A DNA stretch of 64,000 bases from CAYSRJ01 sp964521865 (GTDB lineage: Bacteria; Spirochaetota; B62-G9; DRHN01), in NCBI GenBank assembly GCA_964521865.1, contig CAZFTJ010000006.1, positions 128,509 through 192,508 on the forward strand, written 5' to 3'. Position 1 is the stretch's first letter; each line of letters starts with the position of its first letter. The position numbers were made by a program, and so were the translations under genes. This document shows positions 26,432-36,242 of the stretch, one piece after another. The notes below the pieces were generated by a model. That model did not search any database. It worked only from the letters and a program-made list of their open reading frames with translations, and was not told the DNA's origin.

Positions 26432-27910
26432 ATGATTTCGATTCAAAGAAAAAACCCATTTAAAATTTTAAGTGATGATGAAATATTTCGTATTCATACA
26501 GCTACACTGGATCTTCTAGAAAATACTGGAGTTCGCTTTCTCTGTGGCAGTGCTTTAAAAATATTTAAAAATGCTGGGTTACGGATTGATGAAAATAAAA
26601 CAGTATATTTCCCACCTGATGTTGTTGAGTCCTGTATTCGTTCTGTACCACCAACATTTACTCGATACCCATTAGACCCTACAAGACATTCTCCTGTAAG
26701 ACTTGGCAGTTGTAGAGTGCATTTCGGTACAGGTTCAACGACTGCGTACGTATTAGACTTAGATGGTACCCACCGGAAGGGGACAGAGGAAGATATCGCT
26801 AATTTTGCAAGGCTCTCGGATGCAATGAAGTATCTTGAGATCGGGAATGGAATGATCTGGGCTCAGGATGTGCCTAAGAGCGTTTTCCATGCACGTTATG
26901 TTGAAGTACTTGCACAAAACAATGGCAAAGTTATGCCTGCAGGCGATGGGCTTGATCAGAAGACAACGGAAGATATTATTCGGTTGGTAGAAATTGTTCA
27001 GGGTGGTTATGATGAGATTGGGAAGAAAAAGAGCTTTACAATGTCTGCACTTCCTCAAAAGGCTCTTACATGGAGTGAGGAGGCAACAGTATTAATAGAA
27101 ACGGCAAAAGTGAAACTTCCAAGTGAAGTATTCCCAATGCCGTTAGCGGGTTCGATGCACCCAGTAACTCTTTCAGGTTCCATTGTACAAGGTAATGCAG
27201 AAGCGCTCAGTGGTCTCGTTCTCAGTCAGCTGGTGAATCCTGGTGCACCTGTAATTTATGTTGCGTGGCCGGGAATGATGGATATGTCTGTTGCAACAAA
27301 TGTTTTTGGGTGCCCTGAGCAGGTACTCATGAGTGCAGCTTTTGCCCAGATAGCAAAATACTATTCTATGCCATCAAATATTAATGTTGGACAAACTGAG
27401 GCCAAAATTCCTGATCAGCAGGCTGGGTATGAAAAGATGATGGGTATGCTTTTGCTTGCATTGGCTGGATCTGATGAAATAGCTCTTGTTGGTGGTCTTT
27501 TGAATTCGGGAATAACTGCAAATTACGAACAGGTAATTATTGATAATGAAATAGCTGGGTATGTTCAAAGGATATTGGAAGGAATTCATGTTACTGAGGA
27601 CAAGCTTGCAATAGACGTTATTCATGAAGTCGGTCATGGAGGTAACTTCATAGAGCATGAGCACACTTTGAAATATTTCAAAGAGGAACAACATTTTGCA
27701 AAATTATCTGAAAGGAATGTTCGTCAAAAATGGGAAGCTGATGGAAGTAAAGGGATACATGAGGTGGCAAATGAAAGGGCACGGTCAATATTAGATTATC
27801 ATAAACCGAATCATTTGTCTGATAAAATCATTGCTGAGTTAGAAAGGGAAGTATCAGTTATTTATAAACGCGAGGGTATAGAATACAGACCTTTTTCTTT
27901 AAATAAATAA
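26432..27910 (+). CDS. MttB-family methyltransferase (non-pyrrolysine)
   Basis: A 492-residue member of the trimethylamine methyltransferase superfamily. N-terminal ATLDLLENTGVRF, glycine-rich mid segment HPVTLSGSIVQGNAEALSGL, and C-terminal ILEGIHVTEDKLAIDVIHEV and GGNFIEHEHTLKYFKEEQ are all characteristic. No in-frame amber codon exists. It pairs with the corrinoid protein directly upstream. Unlike the cluster A enzyme it is followed by a sugar-type importer, so its methyl donor may be an N-methylated sugar- or cyclitol-like amine rather than a simple betaine. That substrate assignment is inference. Confidence 0.94.
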   Translation: MISIQRKNPFKILSDDEIFRIHTATLDLLENTGVRFLCGSALKIFKNAGLRIDENKTVYFPPDVVESCIRSVPPTFTRYPLDPTRHSPVRLGSCRVHFGTGSTTAYVLDLDGTHRKGTEEDIANFARLSDAMKYLEIGNGMIWAQDVPKSVFHARYVEVLAQNNGKVMPAGDGLDQKTTEDIIRLVEIVQGGYDEIGKKKSFTMSALPQKALTWSEEATVLIETAKVKLPSEVFPMPLAGSMHPVTLSGSIVQGNAEALSGLVLSQLVNPGAPVIYVAWPGMMDMSVATNVFGCPEQVLMSAAFAQIAKYYSMPSNINVGQTEAKIPDQQAGYEKMMGMLLLALAGSDEIALVGGLLNSGITANYEQVIIDNEIAGYVQRILEGIHVTEDKLAIDVIHEVGHGGNFIEHEHTLKYFKEEQHFAKLSERNVRQKWEADGSKGIHEVANERARSILDYHKPNHLSDKIIAELEREVSVIYKREGIEYRPFSLNK

Positions 27911-28432
27911 TGATGTATAAGGGAAGGTAAGAAGTATATAAAGATTCCCAGGCGGTATTCGCAAGATCACATTTTGGTATAAGGTGTTTATAGAATCGAT
28001 TTTTGATATTTGTTTTTGAATTATTTTTATGGCATTAGCGAATATTGTGTAGAAGTTGTTATCTCTGGTGGGTTGGTATGTGCATTGAAGGCTAATGCAC
28101 TAAAATGATCAAGGAGTATGCGGTATTTTCCATTAGATTTATGCCAAACAGTCGTTTGACGGAGAGGAAGATTTTTGAATTTTGATCGATTTTTGGTATA
28201 GAAAAAATCCTTCTATTTTATGAAAGTGCTCAATGTTATGTGTAAACCAAAAGTAATTATACCCGCGTGCCTAGAAGTGGAGGTGAAGATTAAAACCTCA
28301 CTTCTGCAACTAACTTTATTTAAACATTTACATTATTTATATAAAAGGCATATGCGTATTTAGAAAGGAGGTGAATATAAGTTTAATTAAGATTTCAAAT
28401 AAATAAAAATATAATGAATAAGGAGAAGAAAA
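27911..28432 (+). promoter_or_regulatory. Leader region before the binding protein, with orphan Shine-Dalgarno
   Basis: 520 bases without a gene. GAAAGGAGGTGA at 28363-28374 matches the 16S anti-Shine-Dalgarno almost fully but lies 58 bases before the ATG at 28433, which has its own AAGGAG site. No frame of more than about a dozen codons follows the upstream site. A promoter is not obvious. Confidence 0.55.
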
Positions 28433-29860
28433 ATGAAAAGGGGATTTTTGTGTTTATTTGTATTGTTTGTTGCTTTTTCAATTGCTTTAGTACCTGTTTT
28501 TGCAGGCGGAGGCAAAGAAAAGGCCGAGAAAAAAAAAGAAGTTGAAGTTACTACAACAGGGGAGTGGTCCCTGGCAAAAGCTGCAGAGCCCTATAAAGGA
28601 ACTGTTTTACATATTACCAAGGAACCTTGGGCCGCTCCAGAAGCTTATATTCCAATAATAAAAGATTTTGAAGCAAAAACTGGAATAAAAGTTGAGATTG
28701 AAAAAATTGAAGTAGCTGAAGCTGAAACCAAAATACTTGCAGATTTTCAAGCCAAAACACATAACTATGATATGTTGGATGTGATCCCCGAGAATCTTAT
28801 GAAATATAAGACGCTCGGTATGTTTGAGCCGATGGATAAGTACATGGAAAATAAAGCTCTAAGAGACCCAACACTTTCCTTTGATAACGTACCCAAAATT
28901 CTATTACAGAGTTTTACACTAGATGGTGTGTTATATGCGTGGCCTCTTTATGTAGTTCAATCTTTTGGGATATATAGAAAAGATATAGCTGAAAATAAGG
29001 AGGAACAGGACGCTTTCTTGAAAAAATATGGTTATAAACTAAAATTTCCACCGGAAACACCTGAAAAGTATCTCGATATTTGTGAATTCTTTACGAGAAA
29101 AGCAGGTGAAAAACTTGCCGGAAAATTATTAGACAGAGACTTTTACGGAACTACAGTTGCTTTTAAAAGAGGTTGGTGGACATCGTCAAATTATATAAAA
29201 TTTGAAGTTCCTTTTGGTGGGCGTATATACGACAAAAAGGGTAATGTAACAATAAACACTCCCGCAAATTTAACCGCTTTAGAATTTATGCTTAATCTAA
29301 GGAAATATTGTCCTCCAGGCTATTTGGAATATACTTGGGATGAACAAGTAAATCAATATATCAATGGTAATGTATTCATGTATGATTCATGGACGGATAC
29401 CTTTCCATATATAGAGGACCAAAAAGAATCAAAAGTTGCAGGCTTGAATGGTTATTTTCGACCAGCAGTATGGGGACAAGGTGGCCGTTCTGCAGAAGGG
29501 GTTTTTAAAGGTGTGGCGATTCTAAGTACAAGTAAAAATAAAGAGGCTGCGTATTTACTTATACAATATTTTCAAAGACCAGAAGTACAAAAGAAGTATC
29601 AGAGCTTAGGTGGAACATCATTTAATTTTGAAGTTTTAAAAGCGCCTGAATTTTATGATAAAATTCCTTATATACCGGTTCTTGTAGATATGTTGGAAGA
29701 CCCAAAGGCTCTTGAGCCAGTTGTTGGTTGGCCATGGATATGGGAAGCCTATGAGGAACTTTCTGGTGAAATAAATAAAGCTGCCGCAGATGAAGTATCA
29801 GCTAAACAGGCACTCGAAAATATGCAACTGCGAGCGGAAAAAATTGCTGCAGGCAAATGA
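28433..29860 (+). CDS. Sugar-type ABC importer solute-binding protein
   Basis: A 475-residue family 1 binding protein. Signal peptide residues 1-24 end in VPVFAG, followed by GGKEKAEKKKE, a linker style common in spirochaetes. The mature region has the family segments FEAKTGIKVEIEKIEVAEAE and SFGIYRKDIAEN. It would bind the cluster C substrate outside the membrane and hand it to the permeases at 30032 and 31363. A hairpin follows the stop codon. Ligand unknown; family members take oligosaccharides, monosaccharides, polyols and related compounds. Confidence 0.92.
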   Translation: MKRGFLCLFVLFVAFSIALVPVFAGGGKEKAEKKKEVEVTTTGEWSLAKAAEPYKGTVLHITKEPWAAPEAYIPIIKDFEAKTGIKVEIEKIEVAEAETKILADFQAKTHNYDMLDVIPENLMKYKTLGMFEPMDKYMENKALRDPTLSFDNVPKILLQSFTLDGVLYAWPLYVVQSFGIYRKDIAENKEEQDAFLKKYGYKLKFPPETPEKYLDICEFFTRKAGEKLAGKLLDRDFYGTTVAFKRGWWTSSNYIKFEVPFGGRIYDKKGNVTINTPANLTALEFMLNLRKYCPPGYLEYTWDEQVNQYINGNVFMYDSWTDTFPYIEDQKESKVAGLNGYFRPAVWGQGGRSAEGVFKGVAILSTSKNKEAAYLLIQYFQRPEVQKKYQSLGGTSFNFEVLKAPEFYDKIPYIPVLVDMLEDPKALEPVVGWPWIWEAYEELSGEINKAAADEVSAKQALENMQLRAEKIAAGK

Positions 29861-29878
29861 AAGGTTTTGAGCATTTTT

Positions 29879-29914
29879 GTATTCCCTTCTCATATAAAAC
29901 TGGGAAGGGAATAC
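29879..29914 (+). terminator. Hairpin after the binding-protein gene
   Basis: GTATTCCCTTC pairs with GAAGGGAATAC, followed by ATCTTTATTT. It lies 18 bases after the binding-protein stop and before the permease genes, the same layout as at 5937, 17104, 44358 and 56215. Confidence 0.82.
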
Positions 29915-30031
29915 ATCTTTATTTACAACATATTTTCCGTGTTTGGATTATAAAAACCTTCACAAAAAATTCAAAGGTAAATGAATCATATTTTTGTGTT
30001 ATCTTGTAATTTTTTGATTAAGGAACTATAA

Positions 30032-30949
30032 ATGTTGTTGCGTAGGGCATCCACTAGAGAAACTATAAAAAATTATATTTGGATTTTACCATCTGTGGTT
30101 TTTTTACTCGTAGTGGTTGCTTATCCATTCAGTCGGGCAATTTATTATAGTTTTTATGACTTGAATATGTCGAACGTTTCGAATTATGGAAGTTATGTTG
30201 GTATAAAAAACTATATTAATGCTTTTTGTGATGCAGTGTTTGGGAAAAGTGTTCTCAATTTATTGATGATAGTAGTTTCCGCAGTTTCTTTGCAATTAGT
30301 ATTAGGATTTTTAATAGCACTTTTTTTTCATAATAATAATTTTAAACATCAAAGAATTTTTTTAACTATATTAATTATACCAACAATGCTTGCTCCTATT
30401 GTAGTAGGATTGGTTTGGAGGTTTTTACTTTATACACAAACAGGTCTAATTTCTTATATATTTAATAAAATTGGTCTTTTTAGAGACACATCAATTTTAT
30501 CAATCAGAGCTCTTGCTGTTATAACCATCATAATTGTAGATACTTGGGAATGGACTCCCTTTATTGCATTATTATTTATATCTGGATTAACTGCATTACC
30601 TTATGAACCTTTTGAAGCAGCAACAATTGATGGTGCATCAAAATTTCAAATTGTTAGATATATTACAATACCACTTCTGAAATCAGTGATAATGGTTGCC
30701 TTGGGTTTTCGATTTGTTGATGCTTTGAAACTGTTTGATATTGTTTTTGTTCTTACCAATGGTGGTCCTGCTGGTGCTACTGAAGTAACCAGTCTGTATA
30801 TGTACAGATTAGGCTTCGTTTATTTTAATTTTAGCTACAGCTCAACACTCGCCGTATTTTTCATATTTGCCGTTATTGTAATAACAATAATTATATATTT
30901 TAATTTTAAAATGAAAAATAAACTTTTCCATAAGAAAACAAATTTATAA
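30032..30949 (+). CDS. Sugar-type ABC permease (MalF-like)
   Basis: A 305-residue inner-membrane permease with about six helices; the first spans about 16-38 (IWILPSVVFLLVVVAYPF). The EAA coupling motif is FEAATIDGASKFQIVRY at about 196-212, and VLTNGGPAGATEV is the conserved segment after the fifth helix. It partners the permease at 31363, from which it is separated by an unusual 413-base gap. Very AT-rich compared with the two genes upstream of the importer. Confidence 0.92.
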   Translation: MLLRRASTRETIKNYIWILPSVVFLLVVVAYPFSRAIYYSFYDLNMSNVSNYGSYVGIKNYINAFCDAVFGKSVLNLLMIVVSAVSLQLVLGFLIALFFHNNNFKHQRIFLTILIIPTMLAPIVVGLVWRFLLYTQTGLISYIFNKIGLFRDTSILSIRALAVITIIIVDTWEWTPFIALLFISGLTALPYEPFEAATIDGASKFQIVRYITIPLLKSVIMVALGFRFVDALKLFDIVFVLTNGGPAGATEVTSLYMYRLGFVYFNFSYSSTLAVFFIFAVIVITIIIYFNFKMKNKLFHKKTNL

Positions 30950-31362
30950 ATGTGTAACATCATAAATATTCTAATTTTAATTATATATAAAAATTCACTC
31001 GCGTCCAAATTAACAAAGTAAAAATAGCCTAACACGTTGATAATACAGGACTTCTTTATATTTTGGCAATTTTGAGATTTCAATTCCTATTTTGGACAGC
31101 ATAAGTTGTTTTTAAGTATATTTTAAACTTGTTTCTATGCATTCTAAATAAGATTATTACTAGTAATTATTAATCTTAGAGCATTTTCGCTAAATTGGAC
31201 AGCATGTTCAAATTTTTTAAAAAAAATATTACATTGTGTAACTTGGACAGTCATGATAAAAATTGGTCATTTAGATTTTAAAAATAGGATACATAAAAGT
31301 TTGTCTAATGTTGAATCTTCTGAGTATCAAAAGAAGAGCCTATAAGAGTTGCAGGAATCAAA
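30950..31362. repeat. Intergenic gap with three TTGGACAG repeats
   Basis: No gene is seen. The octamer TTGGACAG, followed by CAT or TCAT, occurs at 31092, 31195 and 31243 on the plus strand. Such a gap between two permeases of one importer is abnormal and suggests an old insertion now reduced to its end repeats, or a regulatory site. I cannot assign it to a known element. Confidence 0.5.
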
Positions 31363-32190
31363 ATGAGTACTGCTAATGCTGGTAAACAACGAAAAAAATA
31401 TATTATTTTAATTACTATTTTATTTATATTTATTACACCATATATTTGGATACTAGTAAATTCCTTTAAACCAAATAATGCATTTCTATCGGGCAATCCT
31501 TTTACTTTTTTTAAACCCACTCTTGATAATTTTAGCACTGTCTGGATAGATAAATCTTTTAAAGATTTCTTCTTCAATAGTTTTTTTGTTGCAACTCTCA
31601 GTACTTTAATTTCCCTAACTATTGGAATCCCTTCCGCTTATGGGTTTTTCAGGTTTAAAATACCCGGAAAAACAATTATTATGGCTTTTTTATTTGCAAC
31701 AGTTTTAGTACCACCGATAACTTTAGCTATTCCTTCTTATTTTCTTTTTAGAGATTTAAGGTTATTGGATACTGTTTTTGCTTTGGCTATAGCTGATTCT
31801 GCTTTCAACATAGTTTTTGTAATATGGTTGATGACAGGATTTTTTAAAGAAATTCCAGGAGAGTTGGAAGATTCAGCAAAAATTGATGGTTGCAGTACAT
31901 TTGGAGTTTTCTATCATATCTATTTTAAAATGTCGATGCCGTGTATAGTTACAGTGACGGCATTTTCATTCATATTTGCGTGGAATGATTTTCTATTTCC
32001 CCTAATATTATCTGGTCGTCATTCAAGAACTATGACAGTTGCTATTCCAGTACTTTTACAAAGAAGTGGGACTCTTTGGGGTGCAGTTTGTGCGGAAGCA
32101 ATTATTCATACATTACTAATAATAACTTTAACGATTGTTATTTTTAAAAGAATTGTTTCGGGATTAACACTTGGGGCGGTTAAAGGATAA
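31363..32190 (+). CDS. Sugar-type ABC permease (MalG-like)
   Basis: A 275-residue permease with an N-terminal helix at about 13-32 (IILITILFIFITPYIWILVN) and the EAA region LEDSAKIDGCSTFGVFYHIY at about 168-187. EAA is replaced by EDSA, a mild variation. The C-terminus GLTLGAVKG is standard. It completes the cluster C importer, which again has no ATPase gene of its own. Confidence 0.92.
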   Translation: MSTANAGKQRKKYIILITILFIFITPYIWILVNSFKPNNAFLSGNPFTFFKPTLDNFSTVWIDKSFKDFFFNSFFVATLSTLISLTIGIPSAYGFFRFKIPGKTIIMAFLFATVLVPPITLAIPSYFLFRDLRLLDTVFALAIADSAFNIVFVIWLMTGFFKEIPGELEDSAKIDGCSTFGVFYHIYFKMSMPCIVTVTAFSFIFAWNDFLFPLILSGRHSRTMTVAIPVLLQRSGTLWGAVCAEAIIHTLLIITLTIVIFKRIVSGLTLGAVKG

Positions 32191-32310
32191 AAGAAAAATG
32201 GTTTTAAAGGTGATAAAACAAACACTCAAAACTGTCAGTTATAATGATGCTATTTATAAATAATATATTGTAAGCTTCTTTAATTAATGGTAATTGTGAG
32301 GTATTTAACC

Positions 32311-33471
32311 ATGAATAATATGAATTCTAGAGATAGAATACTAATGGCAATAAACCACAAAGAACCAGATTTAATACCGATTGAGTTTGGGGGGCTACAT
32401 ACAAGCATTCATGCAATCGGAGAAGAAAAAGTAAAGAACTATTTAGGGTTAAAAGGTGGCAAACAGGTTATACAGGATTTGTTTCAATATATTGTAAAAC
32501 CCGATGATAGGTTATTAAATAGATTTCAGAGTGATGTGAGAGGAGTTACGACTAGGCTGCCAAGTAATTATAATTTGAAGATTGAAAAAGATGATACCTG
32601 GCTGGATGAATGGGGGACTAGATACGTTCGTCCTAAGGGGGGATATTTTTATGATTTTAAAGACCATGTAATGAGAGATTTTAAAATAGAGGATTTGGAT
32701 AAATTTAAATACCCAGATCCTTCAGATAAAACCAGGGTAAGCGGTATACGTGAAGAAATAGTATATATACAAAACAATTTAAAGAAAGCGGTAATTTTAT
32801 TTAGTCCTACAGATTTTTGTGTTGATTTTATTAACACGCTTAGAGGTTATTATCAAACATTTATTGATTTAGCCGAGAACTTGAGATTTATTAAAAAACT
32901 TTTGGAAAAAATCCAATGGTGGCAAATGACATTCTGGCAAAATATTCTAGAAGAAGTTGGGGACATAATCGATATAATTGCGTTAGGAGATGATCTAGGT
33001 GGACAAAATGGACCTTTATTTAACCCAAATATTTTTAGAGCAATCTTTAAACCTGTTTATAAGGAAATAATAACATTTATAAAATCTAAAACGAAGGCAA
33101 AAGTGTATTTTCATTCTTGTGGTTCTGTTTACGAATATATACCAGATCTTATTGAGGTTGGTATTGATATTTTAAATCCAGTTCAAGTATCAGCAAAAGG
33201 AATGGATACTAAAATACTAAAAGAAGAATTTGGCAAGGATATGGTTTTTTGGGGAGGAGGCTGTGATTCTCAACATATACTCCCTTATAGCACTATAAAA
33301 GAAGTTGAGAACGAAGTAAAAAGAAGAATAGAAGACCTTGCCCAAGGAGGCGGATTTGTCTTTGCACCCATTCATAATATTCAATTCAATGTACCTCCTG
33401 AAAATGTAGTAGCAATGTTTGATACAGCAATTAATAATAGATCTTATACACTGATGTCTCATCGTATTTAA
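32311..33471 (+). CDS. URO-D superfamily methyltransferase, MtaA/CmuA-like
   Basis: A 386-residue TIM-barrel protein of the uroporphyrinogen decarboxylase superfamily. The ATG at 32311 follows GAGG with 9 bases between. The zinc site of methylcobamide methyltransferases appears complete: His268 and Cys270 in YFHSCGSV, and Cys318 in GGGCDSQ, with GDDLGGQNGP before it. MtaA and its relatives move methyl groups between a corrinoid protein and an acceptor thiol or tetrahydrofolate. As neither cluster A nor C encodes another second-step methyltransferase, this is the best candidate for taking the methyl group from the corrinoid protein at 25774. A primary demethylase role (as in O-demethylases) is the alternative. 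Confidence 0.85.
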   Translation: MNNMNSRDRILMAINHKEPDLIPIEFGGLHTSIHAIGEEKVKNYLGLKGGKQVIQDLFQYIVKPDDRLLNRFQSDVRGVTTRLPSNYNLKIEKDDTWLDEWGTRYVRPKGGYFYDFKDHVMRDFKIEDLDKFKYPDPSDKTRVSGIREEIVYIQNNLKKAVILFSPTDFCVDFINTLRGYYQTFIDLAENLRFIKKLLEKIQWWQMTFWQNILEEVGDIIDIIALGDDLGGQNGPLFNPNIFRAIFKPVYKEIITFIKSKTKAKVYFHSCGSVYEYIPDLIEVGIDILNPVQVSAKGMDTKILKEEFGKDMVFWGGGCDSQHILPYSTIKEVENEVKRRIEDLAQGGGFVFAPIHNIQFNVPPENVVAMFDTAINNRSYTLMSHRI

Positions 33472-33701
33472 ATCGTATAAGTTGTTTTAATTGACGTCTG
33501 TTTGACAATATTGTATCCGGACGTGTCGTGTCTAGATAATGTCGATGAAGCTGCTGCTTGTGGTACCGCTTACGGGCGGAAATATATATATAGATAAACA
33601 GAATTTACAATGAAAATACACCTATTATTTAGAAAAAGTACTTTTTTATCCTTTGGTATCTTTGTTTTCAACTAAACAATAGTGTAAATGGAGCAAGAAA
33701 A

Positions 33702-34559
33702 ATGTGGAAATATGGAGTAGCTTCAACGATTTGGACTGAATATTTTGGTGAAAAAGACCTTTGGATTATTTTAAAAACAAAAGAATTAGGGTTTGACGTA
33801 CTTGAAGTAGACGTATCTAATCCTGAAAATTTTCCGACAGAAAGAGTAAAAGCAAAAGCAAATGAAGCAGGGATAGAAATTGTGACGACAACCGGTCTTA
33901 CAAAAGCAACTAACTTTCTATCCCCTGATCCAGATATTAGGGCAAATGGAGTAAAATCACTTAAAAAGCAAATCGATATAAATATTGAATTGGGTTCACA
34001 ATTATTAGGTGGGGTGAATTATGCTGAATGGGGATATCTTACGGGAGAGCCAAGAACTGAGCAAGAATGGGAATGGTCAGTCAAAGCAATGCAAAAAGTC
34101 GCAAAATATGCAAAAGACAGAAGTGATCTAGTAATCGCTGTTGAATGCATTAACCGTTTTGAAACTCATTTCTTAAATATTGCTGAAGATGCTGTACAGT
34201 ATTGTAAAGATGTTGGTACTGGAAATATAAAAGTACATTTGGATACTTTTCATATGATAAGAGAAGAGGAAAATATTAAAAAAGCAGTAGATGTGTGTGG
34301 GAAGGAATATCTAGGCTATGTTCATGTATGTGAGAATAATAGGGGTATTCCCGGAACTGGCCTTGTGCCCTGGGAGGAATTCTTCAATGCACTAAAAGAA
34401 GTTGAATACCAGGGAGCACTAGTAATTGAATCTTTCGATCCTGGGTTTAAAGAAACAAATAGACTGTGTGCAATATGGAGGAAATTTGCTGAATCAGGGG
34501 AAGAATTGGCAATAGAGGGACTAAAGAATTTAAAAGTTATTGCTAGCAGGGTTAATTGA
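33702..34559 (+). CDS. TIM-barrel sugar isomerase/epimerase (tagatose 3-epimerase-like)
   Basis: A 285-residue AP-endonuclease-2-like barrel of the D-tagatose/D-psicose 3-epimerase group. The four metal ligands of that family are in place: Glu148 (VECINRFE), Asp181 (VHLDTFHM), His208 (YVHVCENN) and Glu243 (LVIESFDP), and GIPGTGLVPWEEFF is the substrate-loop segment. It should epimerise or isomerise a keto-sugar or a related polyol intermediate. Relatives also include inosose isomerases, which would fit an aminocyclitol pathway. It precedes another isomerase-like gene, so cluster C clearly processes a carbohydrate-like skeleton. Confidence 0.88.
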   Translation: MWKYGVASTIWTEYFGEKDLWIILKTKELGFDVLEVDVSNPENFPTERVKAKANEAGIEIVTTTGLTKATNFLSPDPDIRANGVKSLKKQIDINIELGSQLLGGVNYAEWGYLTGEPRTEQEWEWSVKAMQKVAKYAKDRSDLVIAVECINRFETHFLNIAEDAVQYCKDVGTGNIKVHLDTFHMIREEENIKKAVDVCGKEYLGYVHVCENNRGIPGTGLVPWEEFFNALKEVEYQGALVIESFDPGFKETNRLCAIWRKFAESGEELAIEGLKNLKVIASRVN

Positions 34560-34682
34560 AAATAAGGAACTACAAATATATTTTTTCGACGATCTTTTTA
34601 TTTCATTATCAGTCTGGCATATTTAGAATGGGTGTTATTAACTTAAATATTTTTGGAACAAAATAAAAAAGGGAATTATAGA

Positions 34683-36104
34683 ATGAGAAAAACGTATATT
34701 GGATTTATTGGTTTTTCAGACCCATATTGGAATCATGATTATGTAAATAAAGAATATAACAATGCGAAAAACATCCTTCAAGAAATAGCAAAAAAAGAGG
34801 ATATTTCATTAGTTTTAGCTCCATCTGTAGTAATTTCTGATGAGGATCTTGTTTCTGTGCTGAAGAAGATACATCAACAAAATGTTGAAGGTCTCATACT
34901 GCATACGACAGCACAGACAGATGGGGATCGTATTCTTGAGATCGGAGGGTTTCTTTCTAAGAATCCGATGCCTGTCATAATATGGAGTACTCGAGAACAT
35001 TACAGTGGGCATATGAAAGCAAATACTTTTACTTCCTTACAATTTTTTACAGCACTTCTACATCGACAGAGGATTGAATACAAATGGATATACGGCGATA
35101 TTGACGAACATATCCATGTTAGTGACAAACTTACGACGAGTCTTCGAACTTTAAAAATTATTGCTGCATTAAAAGGAGCTAGACTTCTTTCAATCGGAGG
35201 GAAGGTTCCGGGTTTTTATCTTTGTAATTATGATGAACTGGCACTGCGAAAGCGTTTTGGTGTTATCATTGAATCTTTTGATCTTCATAGGATATTTTTA
35301 GATGCAGAGAAAATATCCAGTAATGAGGTTGCAGTAATCCTTCAATCTATTAAAAAGGAAAGCCGCATTACATGTACGAATAAAGAGAGTGTTGAAAAAG
35401 GGATACGCATATTCCTTGTAATAAAAAATCTTGTCAAGAAACATAATTATGCAGGTGTAACTCTTAGATGCTGGCCAGAATTCATGGAAGTATATGGTGC
35501 AACTGCCTGCCTATCTCTATCATTATTAATTGATAATGGAATCATTACCTCGGATGAGGGAGATATTGGAGGGCTGATTTCAATGCTTATTCAATATTAT
35601 GCAAACAAAAGAAAATCAGTTCCTACGTTATTTGACCTTATTGGTTTTGATGAGGAGAAAAATACCATTCTTCTCTGGCACTGTGGGGCAAGCCCATTAA
35701 GTCTAAAAGATAAAAATGCAAAGGCTATTATATTTGATTCACCGATTTTATCGAGTACGCCTGGTGGTGCTATAGGTCCAGTTATAGAAGCTCAATTTAA
35801 AACAGGGACAGCTACAATAGTGAGATTTTCAGGTGAAAATTGCAGTCGCTATTTTTCTTTTTCAGGAGATGTAATAAATACTAGTCCACCGATTCACGGT
35901 GCATATGTTGAGATAAAACCGAAAAATATTCGGGTACGCGATATCATTAATACAGCTTTAAGTGGTGGATGTGAATACCATATGTCTTTTGCTTACTCCG
36001 AACATACAGCGATTATAAATGAAATGGCACAATGGCTTTATATAGAGAAGATTGAAAATATACCCTATCAAAACGGTAATGGAGCTTTCGCGCAATATCG
36101 CTAA
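34683..36104 (+). CDS. L-fucose/L-arabinose isomerase-like protein
   Basis: A 473-residue protein of the fucose-isomerase-like family. The ATG at 34683 is preferred to an upstream TTG because it follows GGGAATTATAGA and matches the expected MRKTYIGFIGFSDPYW start. TLRCWPEFMEVYGATACLSL and SDEGDIGGLISML, with the Glu and Asp of the metal site, lie about 265-315. A C-terminal domain follows (LWHCGASPLSL, with the conserved His). Members isomerise aldoses to ketoses, but many distant ones are uncharacterised. In cluster C it may act on the deaminated sugar or cyclitol product. Confidence 0.75.
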   Translation: MRKTYIGFIGFSDPYWNHDYVNKEYNNAKNILQEIAKKEDISLVLAPSVVISDEDLVSVLKKIHQQNVEGLILHTTAQTDGDRILEIGGFLSKNPMPVIIWSTREHYSGHMKANTFTSLQFFTALLHRQRIEYKWIYGDIDEHIHVSDKLTTSLRTLKIIAALKGARLLSIGGKVPGFYLCNYDELALRKRFGVIIESFDLHRIFLDAEKISSNEVAVILQSIKKESRITCTNKESVEKGIRIFLVIKNLVKKHNYAGVTLRCWPEFMEVYGATACLSLSLLIDNGIITSDEGDIGGLISMLIQYYANKRKSVPTLFDLIGFDEEKNTILLWHCGASPLSLKDKNAKAIIFDSPILSSTPGGAIGPVIEAQFKTGTATIVRFSGENCSRYFSFSGDVINTSPPIHGAYVEIKPKNIRVRDIINTALSGGCEYHMSFAYSEHTAIINEMAQWLYIEKIENIPYQNGNGAFAQYR

Positions 36105-36242
36105 GATCAAAGTAGATTTTCTTAAAAGGTTATATGATATGTCATTAAAAACGCAGAATTGCATGCGATGATATAAAATTCTTAGTAATATTTTATTTCA
36201 ATAAAAAATTATGAATGAATTGAATATTAAAGAACTAAAATA

